DNA of 64,000 bases. Origin: Flavobacteriales bacterium. GTDB taxonomy: Bacteria; Bacteroidota; Bacteroidia; Flavobacteriales_C; GCA-002722245. The stretch lies in assembly GCA_002717515.1 (NCBI GenBank), contig PBEC01000001.1:99406-163405 (forward strand), given 5' to 3'. Below, piece by piece: positions 53,631 through 63,562 of this stretch. The translations under genes were made by a program, and so were the position numbers. Each line of letters starts with the position of its first letter. The stretch's first letter is position 1. The notes beneath the pieces were generated by a model. It was given only the letters and a program-made list of their open reading frames with translations, had not been told where the DNA came from and did not search any database.

Positions 53631-54355
53631 ACTTAAAATCATTTTTTAGGGTTGTATTCTTAAAAAGAAATGAGCTTACAATAAAAATTAAAAACATCGT
53701 TGGTTTCTATCCCAACGATGTTTTTTTGTTTGAAAAGGCATTAATTCATAAGTCTGCAGTTTATGACCATTCCTCTGATTATTCTGAGAGTAATGAGCGA
53801 CTTGAGTTTTTAGGTGATGCAATTTTAGGTGCTGTTGTAGCGGATTATTTGTTTAAAGAATACCCTAAAAAGGATGAGGGGTTTTTAACAAAAATGAGGT
53901 CTAAAATAGTGAGTAGACATTCATTAAACGAGCTTGCTAAAAAGATCGGTTTGGATAAAGTTGTAATTGCAAAACTCGATAAGAAAAGTAAAACAGATTC
54001 AATTTATGGTAACGCTTTTGAGGCTCTAATCGGAGCTATTTATTTGGATAAAGGATCTAAATCTTGTGAGAAATTTATCCTCGAGAGAATAATATATCCT
54101 CATATTTCCTTGGATAAATTAGAAAATGAAGAAACCAATTTTAAATCTTTGATAATAGAGTGGGCTCAAAAAGAAAAAAGAGAGCTTGTTTTCGAAATCA
54201 TAAGTGAACTTGGAGAGGGAAGAAATAAAATTTTTGAAGCTTGTGTGAAATTGGATGGAGAAGAAATTTCCAGAGGTAGGGAAAAATCAAAGAAAAAAGC
54301 AGAGCAAATAGCTGCTAATCAATTTTGTAAAAAATTTAAATTGTTAGATGAGTAA
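53627..54355 (+). CDS. rnc: Ribonuclease III
   Basis: 242 residues. The signature NERLEFLGDAILGAVVADY carries the metal-binding acids, with a second set in YGNAFEALIGAIYLD. A double-stranded-RNA-binding domain covers about 165-240. The start is TTG at 53627, overlapping the fabF stop; the catalytic domain begins about 20 residues later, so a somewhat shorter N-terminus is possible. It cleaves double-stranded RNA in rRNA and mRNA processing. Confidence 0.95.
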   Translation: MNLKSFFRVVFLKRNELTIKIKNIVGFYPNDVFLFEKALIHKSAVYDHSSDYSESNERLEFLGDAILGAVVADYLFKEYPKKDEGFLTKMRSKIVSRHSLNELAKKIGLDKVVIAKLDKKSKTDSIYGNAFEALIGAIYLDKGSKSCEKFILERIIYPHISLDKLENEETNFKSLIIEWAQKEKRELVFEIISELGEGRNKIFEACVKLDGEEISRGREKSKKKAEQIAANQFCKKFKLLDE

Positions 54356-54764
54356 GCTTATTTTAGATGTTGATTTTGATTTTGACTTTTCGTTATTTGG
54401 TATTTCGAGTCATGTAGCAAATTATAGACTTGCGTGGGGAATGAATAAATTATTTGAAATCGATTTGGAACGCGTTGATGATGTTGATTTATCATTTGGT
54501 TCCAATAAGAGAGGGAATTTTAGTTTGTACCGATTCGAAGATGAAGAGAGTTATATAACTTTTCATCTTTTATCAAATCGATGCGATGCAGGTTATCTTA
54601 TACCAGAACTTAAACAAATAGATTACTTTATTCAGTACTGGGGACCAATGTCTCACAGTGAGTTATCCTCATTTAAGGAAGAGCTAAGAAAAATCCCTTC
54701 AGTGTTAGCTTCCGTACAAATTGACCCCATGGATTTGAAAAGCAGAAATAATTTGCTTTTTTAG
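54348..54764 (+). CDS. IPExxxVDY family protein
   Basis: 138 residues. The family-defining motif appears as LIPELKQIDYFIQY (about 84-97). The function is unknown; the family is largely confined to Bacteroidota and sits between rnc and pyk in many of them. The ATG overlaps the rnc stop by 8 bases. Cytosolic, no signal peptide. Confidence 0.9.
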   Translation: MSKLILDVDFDFDFSLFGISSHVANYRLAWGMNKLFEIDLERVDDVDLSFGSNKRGNFSLYRFEDEESYITFHLLSNRCDAGYLIPELKQIDYFIQYWGPMSHSELSSFKEELRKIPSVLASVQIDPMDLKSRNNLLF

Positions 54765-54898
54765 TTTATGTATATCTTTTTTGAAAGGTGGTTTTTTAGT
54801 TGTAAATCACAGGTAATACCTAGAATTGTTTAAGTGTTATGTAAAACGAAATTGTTATATTTACGCTCGTTTTATTTAGAAAACTAAACCAAAATTAC

Positions 54899-56320
54899 AT
54901 GGAATTAAAGAGAACAAAAATTGTAGCGACTTTAGGTCCTGCTTCATCATCTGTTGAAGTAATAAAAGAGATGTATGATAAGGGTTTAAACGTATGTCGT
55001 ATAAATTTTTCTCATGGTGATCACAGTATTCATGAAGAAAACATAAAGCGAGTACAGCATGTTAATGATGAGATTAATTCCAACATAGCAATCTTGGCAG
55101 ATTTACAGGGACCCAAATTACGTGTTGGTGTCATGGAAAATGAGGGTTGTGAAATTAATAATGGAGATAAAATTACTTTTACAAATAAAGAATGTGTAGG
55201 TACTGCTAAAAAGGTGTATATGACCTATCAAAATTTTGCTCAAGATGTAAAACCAGGTGAATTAATACTTATCGACGATGGAAAACTTGCTGTAAAAGTT
55301 GAGTCTTCAAATGGTATAGACGAGGTAGTAGCTGTTGTTGAGCATGGAGGTGTTTTAAAAAGTAAAAAGGGAGTTAACCTTCCGAATACCAAAATTTCTC
55401 TACCTTCCTTAACAGATAAAGATCGAGAAGATCTTGATTACATATTAACGCAAGATATAGAATGGGTCGCTCTATCCTTTGTTCGATCTGCTCAGGACAT
55501 AATTGAACTTAGAGATTTAATTAAAAAGGCGAATAAAAATTTAAAAATCATTGCAAAGATTGAAAAACCAGAGGCGATTGATGATATTGATAATATTGTT
55601 AATGAAGCAGACGCAATTATGGTTGCTCGTGGAGATTTAGGAATTGAGGTGCCTTATCAAGATGTTCCATTGCTGCAAAAAATGATGGTAAAAAAATGTT
55701 TGAAAGCTTCAAAACCTATTATTGTTGCTACACAAATGATGGAAAGTATGATTGATGGAATTACTCCTTCAAGAGCTGAGGTAAATGATGTTGCTAACGC
55801 AGTTATGGATGGTGCAGACGCTGTAATGCTCTCTGGTGAGACTTCCGTGGGGAAACATCCCGGTTTGGTCGTTGAAACAATGAGTAATATTGTCAAAAAA
55901 GTAGAAGAATATGACGATATTTACAATCACGACTATCTTCCGATTTATCGAGAGGAAAGGTTTATATCCGATAACATCTGTGTGAGTGCGGTAAACCTGG
56001 CTGAGAGAGTGAATGCCAAAGCCATTATTACAATGACCGTATCGGGATATACTGCTCGTAAAATATCTTCCCAGCGTCCGAGAGCATTCACATACGTTTA
56101 TACAAGTAATAAAGCTATTTTGAATATGTTAAATCTCGTATGGGGAGTTCAGGCTTTTTATTACGATAATACAACATCTACGGATAAGAACATCGATGAT
56201 ATACAAAATTCTTTGATGGATAAAGGCGTTATAAAAGAAGGAGATTTCTTTGTAAACATAGCTTCAATGCCTATTAAAGAAAAAGGAAAAACGAATACCT
56301 TAAAGTTGAGCCAAGCTTAG
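54899..56320 (+). CDS. pyk: Pyruvate kinase
   Basis: 473 residues. KIVATLGPASSS and NFSHGDHSIH bind phosphate and metal, KIEKPEAIDDID carries the catalytic Lys, DAIMVARGDLGIEVP the metal acids, and VATQMMESM is another conserved stretch. The C-terminal domain (about 345-473) is complete. It turns PEP and ADP into pyruvate and ATP. It follows the IPExxxVDY gene by 134 bases, with no clear terminator in between. Confidence 0.97.
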   Translation: MELKRTKIVATLGPASSSVEVIKEMYDKGLNVCRINFSHGDHSIHEENIKRVQHVNDEINSNIAILADLQGPKLRVGVMENEGCEINNGDKITFTNKECVGTAKKVYMTYQNFAQDVKPGELILIDDGKLAVKVESSNGIDEVVAVVEHGGVLKSKKGVNLPNTKISLPSLTDKDREDLDYILTQDIEWVALSFVRSAQDIIELRDLIKKANKNLKIIAKIEKPEAIDDIDNIVNEADAIMVARGDLGIEVPYQDVPLLQKMMVKKCLKASKPIIVATQMMESMIDGITPSRAEVNDVANAVMDGADAVMLSGETSVGKHPGLVVETMSNIVKKVEEYDDIYNHDYLPIYREERFISDNICVSAVNLAERVNAKAIITMTVSGYTARKISSQRPRAFTYVYTSNKAILNMLNLVWGVQAFYYDNTTSTDKNIDDIQNSLMDKGVIKEGDFFVNIASMPIKEKGKTNTLKLSQA

Positions 56321-56377
56321 TACTGTAATTAACAATATATTTTTAAATAATTAAACCTCGTATTAACTTTTGTTTCT

Positions 56378-57427
56378 ATGTCTATAAATGTTGATTTTCT
56401 TAGAGACGTTTGTGAAATTCCCGGTGCCCCAGGTTTTGAGAATAGAATTAGGCAATTTGTTTTTAATGAGATTAAAGACTTGGTTGACGATGTTACGACA
56501 GACAACATGGGGAATCTGATCGCTGTAAAGAAGGGGGGGAGTTCAAAAAAGCTAATGGCGGCTGCTCATATGGATGAGATTGGTTTTGTTGTAACTCATA
56601 TTACCGATGAAGGCTTTCTTAAGTTTCATACATTAGGAGGTTTTGATCCTAAAACATTAACTGCTCAAAGAGTTATTGTTCATGGTAAAAAGGATGTTGT
56701 TGGAGTAATGGGAACCAAACCCATTCACGTTATGACAGCTGAGGAAAAAAATAGCGCTCCTAAACTTTCCGATTACTTCATAGATTTAGGTATGAAAAAA
56801 AAGGAGGTCGAAAAAATAATATCTATAGGCGATTCTATAACAAGAGAGCGAGGTTTGATTGAAATGGGTGACTGTGTCAATTGTAAATCACTTGATAATC
56901 GAGTTGCTGTTTTTATATTAATTGAAACTCTTAAAGTCCTTAAGAATAAGGAAATTCCTCATGATTTTTATGCGGTGTTTACTGTACAGGAAGAAGTAGG
57001 TATAAGAGGAGCTCAAGTTGCAGCGCTTGCTATAAATCCTGATTATGGGATATGCATTGATACAACGATTGCTTTTGATACTCCTGGAGCCTCAGATCAC
57101 GAAAAAATAACATCCCTAGGAGAGGGGACTGGAATTAAAATTATGGATTCGAGAACAATTTGTGATCAGCGCATGGTAAAATTTATGAAAAGAACAGCAG
57201 AAAGCAATTCTATTAAATGGCAACCAGAAATACTTACAGGGGGAGGTACAGATACCATGGGACTTCAACAATTTACTGCTGGTGGAAGTATTGCTGGGGC
57301 AATATCTGTTCCAACTCGGCATATACATCAAGTAATAGAAACTTGCGATAAATCAGACATTAAAAATTCAATTGATTTATTGGTGAGTTGTATTCAAGAA
57401 ATAGGAGAATACGATTGGTCGTATTAA
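56378..57427 (+). CDS. M42-family metallo-aminopeptidase
   Basis: 349 residues with a two-metal site: His in MAAAHMDEIGFVV, Asp in SLDNRVAVF, Glu-Glu in TVQEEVGIRGAQ, Asp in GICIDTTIAFD and His in VPTRHIHQV. GGGTDTMGLQ is also typical. Members are large cytosolic aminopeptidases (glutamyl/deblocking type) and were sometimes misnamed endoglucanase. No signal peptide. Convergent with the GWxTD gene, 3 bases apart. Confidence 0.93.
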   Translation: MSINVDFLRDVCEIPGAPGFENRIRQFVFNEIKDLVDDVTTDNMGNLIAVKKGGSSKKLMAAAHMDEIGFVVTHITDEGFLKFHTLGGFDPKTLTAQRVIVHGKKDVVGVMGTKPIHVMTAEEKNSAPKLSDYFIDLGMKKKEVEKIISIGDSITRERGLIEMGDCVNCKSLDNRVAVFILIETLKVLKNKEIPHDFYAVFTVQEEVGIRGAQVAALAINPDYGICIDTTIAFDTPGASDHEKITSLGEGTGIKIMDSRTICDQRMVKFMKRTAESNSIKWQPEILTGGGTDTMGLQQFTAGGSIAGAISVPTRHIHQVIETCDKSDIKNSIDLLVSCIQEIGEYDWSY

Positions 57428-57430
57428 TCA

Positions 57431-58684
57431 TCAATAACCACGTTCATCAATCCAAGCCTTTACCATTCTGCTGAAACTAATTTTAAAATTTATGTTTCGT
57501 TTTAATTCATAAATTTCGTCAGAGATTGTTGAATGAATCTTTTTGAATTCAAATTCTTCACTAAGCAAATTATTTTCTTCTCCGTAAATCCATACTTCAG
57601 AATTTTGGTACCGATATACGATTTTTGGAACACCATAAATTATATATATCATTCCTCTGTCTGTACTCCATCCAGGTTGATTACTTGAAAACAACTTGTT
57701 AGCGTTAGAAACTTCTGAATAATAGTTTCTTATTAAGTTTCTTGCGCGCTCTTGATTACCTGCAAGGGATATCCATTCTTTTTCAAAGGATCTTTTTGGG
57801 TTGTTATCGCTCAGTAAATTAATATAATTGGTCTTTTCTAACAAATAGCCTAGCGCCCCATTTGCATTTTTAATTGAGCTTATTTTTGGAAATGAAGAGT
57901 TTAAGGAAAATACAGAGAAACCTTCATTTTTTGAGGTATCTGTTATAAAATGATAGTACCCATTTTTTAGAGGTGGAAATGTGTAATCACCGGAATCATA
58001 GATAAACCAGGTTGAATCAGGAATACTTTCTAACTTTAGCGAGTGAGTAACCTCGTATGGCATTGCTGCACATGTTGTTTTGTAAGGGAAAATCATTACT
58101 TGAATTGGGTTTTCATAATTTTCGGGAGGACTAATGCTAAAAGAATCTTTTTGATAAACCGTAAAATTAACGACATCTTTATTTAGAGCCCTGATTTTAA
58201 AATATGATCTATCGCTTCTATATTTTTTTCGAAGTGTTTTAACTTTTGATGTTTTATGTGAGCGATTTTCATCGACTAAGTATATTTTTACAACGTAATT
58301 ATTTCCAATTGGTGCAAAAAAATTTATTGTATGTAATTTTTTTTGTGTGTTTTTTTTCTGTGTAAGCGAAAAATAAATTTTTGATGTATCTAAAGCTTCT
58401 TTGTCGCTATAATCTTCAAATACTTTATAACCAATTGAGTATCGAGCAATATAATTTCCTGAATTCGTTTTACTAAAAAGCAAGTCATTGGCATCAATTT
58501 GCACAAGAGCAGACGAAATAGAATCATTTATACTTTGAAAAGATACATTCAATTCATAGTTTAATCCACTTGCTTGATACTCATTTGATAAATCAAACTC
58601 ATTTAGTCTTAATGCGCTGCTGCAAGAAGTTAATAACCAACAAATGAATAGGAAAACGCTATTCTTCCAGATATCTTTCATCAA
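57431..58684 (-). CDS. GWxTD-domain lipoprotein
   Basis: 417 residues. The signal peptide ends in lipobox LLTSC (followed by SSALR). The C-terminal domain has GWSTDRGMIYIIYGVPKIVY, the GWxTD signature, preceded by AGNQERARNLIRNYYSEVSNAN. The N-terminal half is beta-rich and not recognised. The function of the GWxTD domain is unknown. The start overlaps the end of rmuC by 26 bases, so the two are co-transcribed. Confidence 0.85.
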   Translation of the reverse strand: MMKDIWKNSVFLFICWLLTSCSSALRLNEFDLSNEYQASGLNYELNVSFQSINDSISSALVQIDANDLLFSKTNSGNYIARYSIGYKVFEDYSDKEALDTSKIYFSLTQKKNTQKKLHTINFFAPIGNNYVVKIYLVDENRSHKTSKVKTLRKKYRSDRSYFKIRALNKDVVNFTVYQKDSFSISPPENYENPIQVMIFPYKTTCAAMPYEVTHSLKLESIPDSTWFIYDSGDYTFPPLKNGYYHFITDTSKNEGFSVFSLNSSFPKISSIKNANGALGYLLEKTNYINLLSDNNPKRSFEKEWISLAGNQERARNLIRNYYSEVSNANKLFSSNQPGWSTDRGMIYIIYGVPKIVYRYQNSEVWIYGEENNLLSEEFEFKKIHSTISDEIYELKRNINFKISFSRMVKAWIDERGY

Positions 58685-59960
58685 TTTTTTTTGTTGTTTT
58701 TGCTCCCAGTTCCTTTATTTTTTCAATCCTACTGACAATATTTCCTTTACCTTCATATAGTTTTTTTTGAGCTTCGGAAAAGTCTTTAGATGTTCTATCT
58801 AAACTTTTTTCAATTTTACTTAAATCGGTTACAAATCCGACAAATTTATCGTATAGCTTTCCACTTTCCTCTGCTATTTTAAGAACATTTTTATTTTGTT
58901 TTTCCTGTTTCCATAAAGATGAAATTGTTTTAAGAGTAGCTAAAAGCGTACTAGGACTGACTAAAACAATATTTTTGTTCCAAGCGTAATTAAATACCTC
59001 AATATCTTCTTTAACAGCTAGTCCAAATGATGCTTCAATTGGTACAAAAAGTAATATGAAATCGGGTGTTGTTATACCTTTTGCCGTTTGGTACTTTTTT
59101 TCACTTAATTGTTTGATGTGATTTTTTACGGATAATAGATGTGATTTTAAGTGTCGTTCTTTCTCTCCGTCATGACTCGAGTTGACATATTTTTCATATG
59201 CAATTAGTGAAACCTTCGAGTCAATAATAATATGTTTGTCATCGGGAAGATATACAATGGCATCCGGTTGAATTCGTTCTTCATCAGAATTAGTTAAACT
59301 TACTTGAATATTATATTCGACTCCTTTTTCTAAACCTGAACTTTCTAAAACTCTTTCCAGTATAAGCTCACCCCAGTTTCCTTGAAACTTATTATCTCCT
59401 TTTAGGGCATTCGTTAAATTTGTTGCCTCTTGAGAAATCTGTTGGTTCAATGCAGTGAGTTGCTGAAGTTGCGCTTTAAGAGAGGCATCTCTCGCAATGT
59501 TATCTTTGAGTTGATTTTGTACCGTTTTTTCAAAGGATTCCAGTTGATTTTTGAATGGTTTTAATAAACTATTATTGTGCTCTGAAAAATCTTTTGACTT
59601 TTCTTTTAAGATTTCCGTTGCAATGTTTTTAAATTCTACCTTTAATTGTCTTTGAAGTGCTTTTGTTTCATCCTTGAACTCGATTAATCGTTCATCTAAA
59701 TTCCTCACCTCTATTGATTTTTTTGCAAGATTTATTTCTGCTTTTTTCAACGCATCTAAAGATTCATTTCTTTTTTGTGATTCATTTGAAATGATATTTT
59801 TCTGTTCATCAATTTTTTCCTTAAGTTGAGTATTCAGAAGTTCTTTTTCCGTTATTTGATTTTCAAAAGCACCCAATACCTTGTAGGAGGAATATTTACC
59901 GATAAAAAAACCGACTCCAACTCCAATAATAATACCTAAAAACAAAAACCACGATTCCAT
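58659..59960 (-). CDS. rmuC: RmuC-family DNA recombination protein
   Basis: 433 residues. An N-terminal membrane anchor (about 3-22) precedes a long coiled coil (about 30-175) and the RmuC nuclease-like domain: FQGNWGELILERVLESSGL, QPDAIVYLPDDKHIIIDSKVSL (conserved Asp and DSK), and FIPIE-type strand FVPIEASFG. RmuC limits inversion-type rearrangements in E. coli; the exact role is unclear. Upstream partner of the GWxTD gene. Confidence 0.93.
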   Translation of the reverse strand: MESWFLFLGIIIGVGVGFFIGKYSSYKVLGAFENQITEKELLNTQLKEKIDEQKNIISNESQKRNESLDALKKAEINLAKKSIEVRNLDERLIEFKDETKALQRQLKVEFKNIATEILKEKSKDFSEHNNSLLKPFKNQLESFEKTVQNQLKDNIARDASLKAQLQQLTALNQQISQEATNLTNALKGDNKFQGNWGELILERVLESSGLEKGVEYNIQVSLTNSDEERIQPDAIVYLPDDKHIIIDSKVSLIAYEKYVNSSHDGEKERHLKSHLLSVKNHIKQLSEKKYQTAKGITTPDFILLFVPIEASFGLAVKEDIEVFNYAWNKNIVLVSPSTLLATLKTISSLWKQEKQNKNVLKIAEESGKLYDKFVGFVTDLSKIEKSLDRTSKDFSEAQKKLYEGKGNIVSRIEKIKELGAKTTKKIDERYLEE

Positions 59961-59989
59961 TTTTTAAAGATACAAAAATGAATTTCCCT

Positions 59990-60607
59990 TTAAACGTTAA
60001 GAATCACAACCTTAAGACCTTTTTCTACCAACTTAAAAAGTTCTAAAACTTCATGATTCGTCATTCTGATACATCCATGAGAAGACGGTTTTCCAATTAA
60101 GCCTTCTTCAGGTGTTCCATGAATGTATATCCGTCTTGTATACGAATCAACATTTCCTCCAAGATTTATCCCAGGTTCTAAGCCTCTTAACCATAATAAT
60201 CTGGTAGTCACAAAGTCACCTTCAGCAGAAACTGGATAATGCTCAAGGTCTGCTTTTTCTCCTGTATAAACGCCCCCTTTAATTATTCCTCGAAGTGGAA
60301 CTCCCTTTCCTATTTTATTTTCAATTTTATGAAGACCAAGTGGCGTTTTTTTGCTGTTGGCTGCAGATCCTATACCATATTTACTTGTGCTGATAGGATA
60401 TGATGTTATCATTTTATCATGTCGAATTAAATATATTCTTTGTTGTTTAATTGCTACAAATAAAAGCTCCTTGATACTATGCTCGGGATAAAAATCATCA
60501 CAATATTCTTTGACAAAAAATAAAACGTCATTTTCAGTAGGAGACTGCTTACTGAAACTAAGAGAAAGTAAAATTAAAACTGTAAAAAAGATTTTTCTGC
60601 AATGCAC
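59990..60607 (-). CDS. L,D-transpeptidase (YkuD family)
   Basis: 205 residues with a signal peptide or anchor (about 4-20). The catalytic motif is IYIHGTPEEGLIGKPSSHGC with the nucleophilic Cys (about 180), followed by IRMTNHEVLELF; the strands around QQRIYLIRHDKM and TPLGLHKIENKIGKG are typical. It forms 3-3 cross-links in peptidoglycan or attaches proteins to it, in the periplasm. Same strand as rmuC but 29 bases upstream of it, possibly one transcript. Confidence 0.92.
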   Translation of the reverse strand: MHCRKIFFTVLILLSLSFSKQSPTENDVLFFVKEYCDDFYPEHSIKELLFVAIKQQRIYLIRHDKMITSYPISTSKYGIGSAANSKKTPLGLHKIENKIGKGVPLRGIIKGGVYTGEKADLEHYPVSAEGDFVTTRLLWLRGLEPGINLGGNVDSYTRRIYIHGTPEEGLIGKPSSHGCIRMTNHEVLELFKLVEKGLKVVILNV

Positions 60608-60653
60608 AAAATCTTTTACTAGTGAAAGTTGAATCTTGTTTCAACATTTTTGA

Positions 60654-62405
60654 CTAAAAAAGATTAATAAAACCGAAATGTATTTTTGCACTTGAAAAAT
60701 TAAACCGAGTGTCTTCAAATCTTCCCAAGGCATAACTTATGGAAAATATCCCCGGTTTAGCCTGGAAATTTATTCCCGCACCAAAAGCACTAGTTTGATT
60801 TGTTTTTTTTTCAGTTATTGTTGATTTTTCAATAAAAGATTGATCGAAAAATAAGTTTAAAAATGAATTTTCTTCAAAAAGAATCTTGAGTTCTGTGGTG
60901 AAAATAGAATAATTTGTTGCAAATATAGATTGTTGGTCAAAGCCTCTCAAAAGTCGAAATCCTCCAAGTCGAAATAAGTCATTATCTAATAGGTAATCAT
61001 TAAATTTAAATCCTGAATTATTGGCTAATTTTAAACTAATTAATCTCCATATGGGCAGATATCCTTCGATTTGAATTTCACCCTGATAAACCATTGATTT
61101 TTCTGGCACAAAAAGGGAAGATTCAATTTCATTCGTTTCTGATATGGGTATAACTATTTTATTATTTTCTTTATTACCTATTATTTTCTTAAGTCCAGAT
61201 TTGGTCTCTAACATTAAATAAAACCCTTTTCTAGGATTGTATTTATAATCCAACCAGTTTATTAATAGGTTTAATCCATATGTGTTTTGATTTCCGTTTA
61301 TGGATGTTAAATTAGACTTTGATAAATTTTCCGTGGACAATTGATTTGTCGTTTCATTTTCCCAAAATCCTGTGAAAGATTGTTTTGCAGAAAAATCATA
61401 TTTAATACCTACCCTGTTCTTGTAGTTAATGAACGAAGTGTCCTGCTTTAAAAGATTTAAAGAATGATAAATACCAACAAAACTTTGAAGGATAAATGGA
61501 ATTTCTTCTTCCGTGTTTAGTTGCTGAGATTCTGTTTGCATTCTTTTCCAATTCATCTTAATTTTTTCTCCATACCCAAATGAGTTTCCTAAATGCAGCT
61601 TGAGGTCACCAGTAATCACTAACTGAGATTCATCTCCGGTTAAAACACTACTTGTATTAGGTAGTATTCCAATTATTCCATTGATGAAATTTGCTGATTT
61701 TTTTTTCAAATTAAGTTGCATCGAGGCTTTGTTTCCAAAAAACGCTACTTTTGGTTGTTCGATTATGGTTACGAAAGGCAATTCTTTTAGCTTGTTATAT
61801 GCTTCCTTCAATACTCGCTCATCGTATGGTTTTCCTACTTTTATTCCAAGATAATTTTCTAAGTAATAATTGTTTAAGTTTATTTGTCCGAAAATAGATA
61901 AAGTGTCCCATGTAATTTTTGGCCCAGGTTTTACATCTAAATAACCTGATATCTTTTCTTGTTCTAATGAAATACTGTCCAAGTTGACACTCACAAACGG
62001 ATAGCCGTTTCTTTGAAAAAAATCAACTACATCGTCAATCCTAAGTATAATATTTTCGGGAGTAACTAGTTTGTTCTCCCAGTTGCTTAATACTGATTTC
62101 GGAATATCTATTCCTTTATGAATTAAATTTATAGTTTTCCAGGAGTATGGTTTTCCAAAAGTTATATGTGGTATGAAAAATATTGAATCAAAAGTAGTTA
62201 AGCTATCAAGAGAAAATTCTAGTAATCCTTTGGAATAAGATTCTTTTTGAATATTCAGCAAATCATTATTAAAATCACTCCACGAATCGTATACTGAATC
62301 GGGTTCATGCTTAAAATTCACAAAAGATTTCTCTGGCCAATTTATGTGGATTTGACCAAAAATTAAATGTGATGAAAACAATATAAAATAAGTTAATCGA
62401 TTCAT
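60654..62405 (-). CDS. Outer-membrane Omp85-family protein (BamA/TamA-like)
   Basis: 583 residues with a signal peptide ending IFGQ. Two POTRA-like domains (about 100-235) contain INLNNYYLENYLGIKVGKPY and the following AYNKLKELPFV. The 16-strand-type barrel (about 245-583) has LGGFRLLRGFDQQS, the RGF motif of the substrate-lid loop, and ends in a terminal Phe. It could insert or transport proteins across the outer membrane. It is smaller than BamA (about 800), so it is not the main assembly protein. The start overlaps ung by 4 bases. Confidence 0.87.
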   Translation of the reverse strand: MNRLTYFILFSSHLIFGQIHINWPEKSFVNFKHEPDSVYDSWSDFNNDLLNIQKESYSKGLLEFSLDSLTTFDSIFFIPHITFGKPYSWKTINLIHKGIDIPKSVLSNWENKLVTPENIILRIDDVVDFFQRNGYPFVSVNLDSISLEQEKISGYLDVKPGPKITWDTLSIFGQINLNNYYLENYLGIKVGKPYDERVLKEAYNKLKELPFVTIIEQPKVAFFGNKASMQLNLKKKSANFINGIIGILPNTSSVLTGDESQLVITGDLKLHLGNSFGYGEKIKMNWKRMQTESQQLNTEEEIPFILQSFVGIYHSLNLLKQDTSFINYKNRVGIKYDFSAKQSFTGFWENETTNQLSTENLSKSNLTSINGNQNTYGLNLLINWLDYKYNPRKGFYLMLETKSGLKKIIGNKENNKIVIPISETNEIESSLFVPEKSMVYQGEIQIEGYLPIWRLISLKLANNSGFKFNDYLLDNDLFRLGGFRLLRGFDQQSIFATNYSIFTTELKILFEENSFLNLFFDQSFIEKSTITEKKTNQTSAFGAGINFQAKPGIFSISYALGRFEDTRFNFSSAKIHFGFINLF

Positions 62406-63100
62406 GTATTGTTCGGAGACCAGTTAACAGGAGAAACTCCTGAAGATTCTAAATAATCATTACATTTTGAAAAAGGCTTACTTCCAAAAAAACCATTGTG
62501 TGCGGATAATGGAGAAGGATGGGCAGATTTTATAATGAAATGCTTTTCTGTATCTATAAGGGATTCTTTTTCTTGAGCATATTTGCCCCATAAAATGAAA
62601 ACAATGTTTTCTCTTTCATTTGAAAGTAAATTTATTACGGAATCTGTAAATTTTTCCCAACCTTTATTTTGATGACTTCCAGGTGTTTTAGCACGAACTG
62701 TTAATATTGAGTTCATTAAAAGAACACCTTCCTTTGCCCATTTTGACAAATTTCCGGATTTTGGTATTTCCAACTTTAAATCTGAATTTAGTTCCTTGAA
62801 AATGTTTCTCAAAGAGGGCGGAAGTTTGAATCCTTCTTCTGTTGAAAAACTTAAGCCGTGTGCTTGATTTACGCCGTGATACGGGTCCTGTCCAATAATG
62901 ACTGCTTTGACATTTTCAAAGTGAGTTTGATTAAAAGCTTCAAAGATTTTTTCTTCATCGGGATATATCGTTTCTTTATTTATTTCCTGGGTTAAAAAAG
63001 CATTTAAAGACTCAAAATAAGGAGATTTAAATTCGTTTTGTAATTTAACCAACCAAGAGGGATGTAGCTTCTTTTTTAAATCCATCATCAATAAATTCAA
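62402..63100 (-). CDS. ung: Uracil-DNA glycosylase
   Basis: 232 residues; MMDLKKKLHPSWL five codons in is an alternative start. The catalytic motif is VIIGQDPYHGVNQAHGLSF, the second HPSPLSAHNGFFGSKPFSKCN, and FILWGKYAQEK is in between. It removes uracil from DNA. Overlaps the Omp85-like gene by 4 bases (ATGA). Confidence 0.96.
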   Translation of the reverse strand: MNLLMMDLKKKLHPSWLVKLQNEFKSPYFESLNAFLTQEINKETIYPDEEKIFEAFNQTHFENVKAVIIGQDPYHGVNQAHGLSFSTEEGFKLPPSLRNIFKELNSDLKLEIPKSGNLSKWAKEGVLLMNSILTVRAKTPGSHQNKGWEKFTDSVINLLSNERENIVFILWGKYAQEKESLIDTEKHFIIKSAHPSPLSAHNGFFGSKPFSKCNDYLESSGVSPVNWSPNNT

Positions 63101-63182
63101 TTAATGATTAAGAACAATAATTCAATAAATATTGAAAATAACTCAATTTTTGAGCAATTTAGTATGTAATAAAAGTAGTAAG

Positions 63183-63515
63183 ATGGATTGGATAAATTTA
63201 AATTCTATTGAACAATTAACTGAAATTGATGAAAATTCACATTTAAAAACTCAAATTATTTTTAAGCACAGTACCCGTTGTAGCATCAGTATTTTCGCGA
63301 AAAGAATATTACGTGACGAATATACCGATGAAATAAAAAAAAATGCAGATGTTTATTATTTGGATTTGATTGCCTTTAGAGAGGTTAGTAACAAAGTAGC
63401 TAACCATTATTCTGTAGTGCATGAATCTCCCCAGATTTTGGTGATAAATAGTGGAAACTGCACCTATCATGCATCACATGCTGATGTCTCTTTTAGAAAT
63501 ATAGTTATATCATAA
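63183..63515 (+). CDS. ytxJ: Bacillithiol-system protein YtxJ (monothiol bacilliredoxin-like)
   Basis: 110 residues from ATG 63183 (MDWINLNSIEQL). The frame runs back to a TTG at 63132, but that adds an unrelated segment. Family motifs: IIFKHSTRCSISIFAKRI with the single redox Cys, VYYLDLIAFREVSN, and HESPQILVINSGNCTYHASH. It is thioredoxin-like and acts with bacillithiol in reducing mixed disulfides. This implies that the organism makes bacillithiol; bshA-C are not in the window. Confidence 0.88.
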   Translation: MDWINLNSIEQLTEIDENSHLKTQIIFKHSTRCSISIFAKRILRDEYTDEIKKNADVYYLDLIAFREVSNKVANHYSVVHESPQILVINSGNCTYHASHADVSFRNIVIS

Positions 63516-63562
63516 CTGATGACCAAAAAGGTAGATATGTTTTAAAACAAACAAACATTGGA

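Noticed and set aside
54856..54863. TATATTTA upstream of pyk as promoter
   Set aside because: It lacks the final G, and the nearest TTG is 27 bases away; a similar TATATTTA before lysS has no TTG either.
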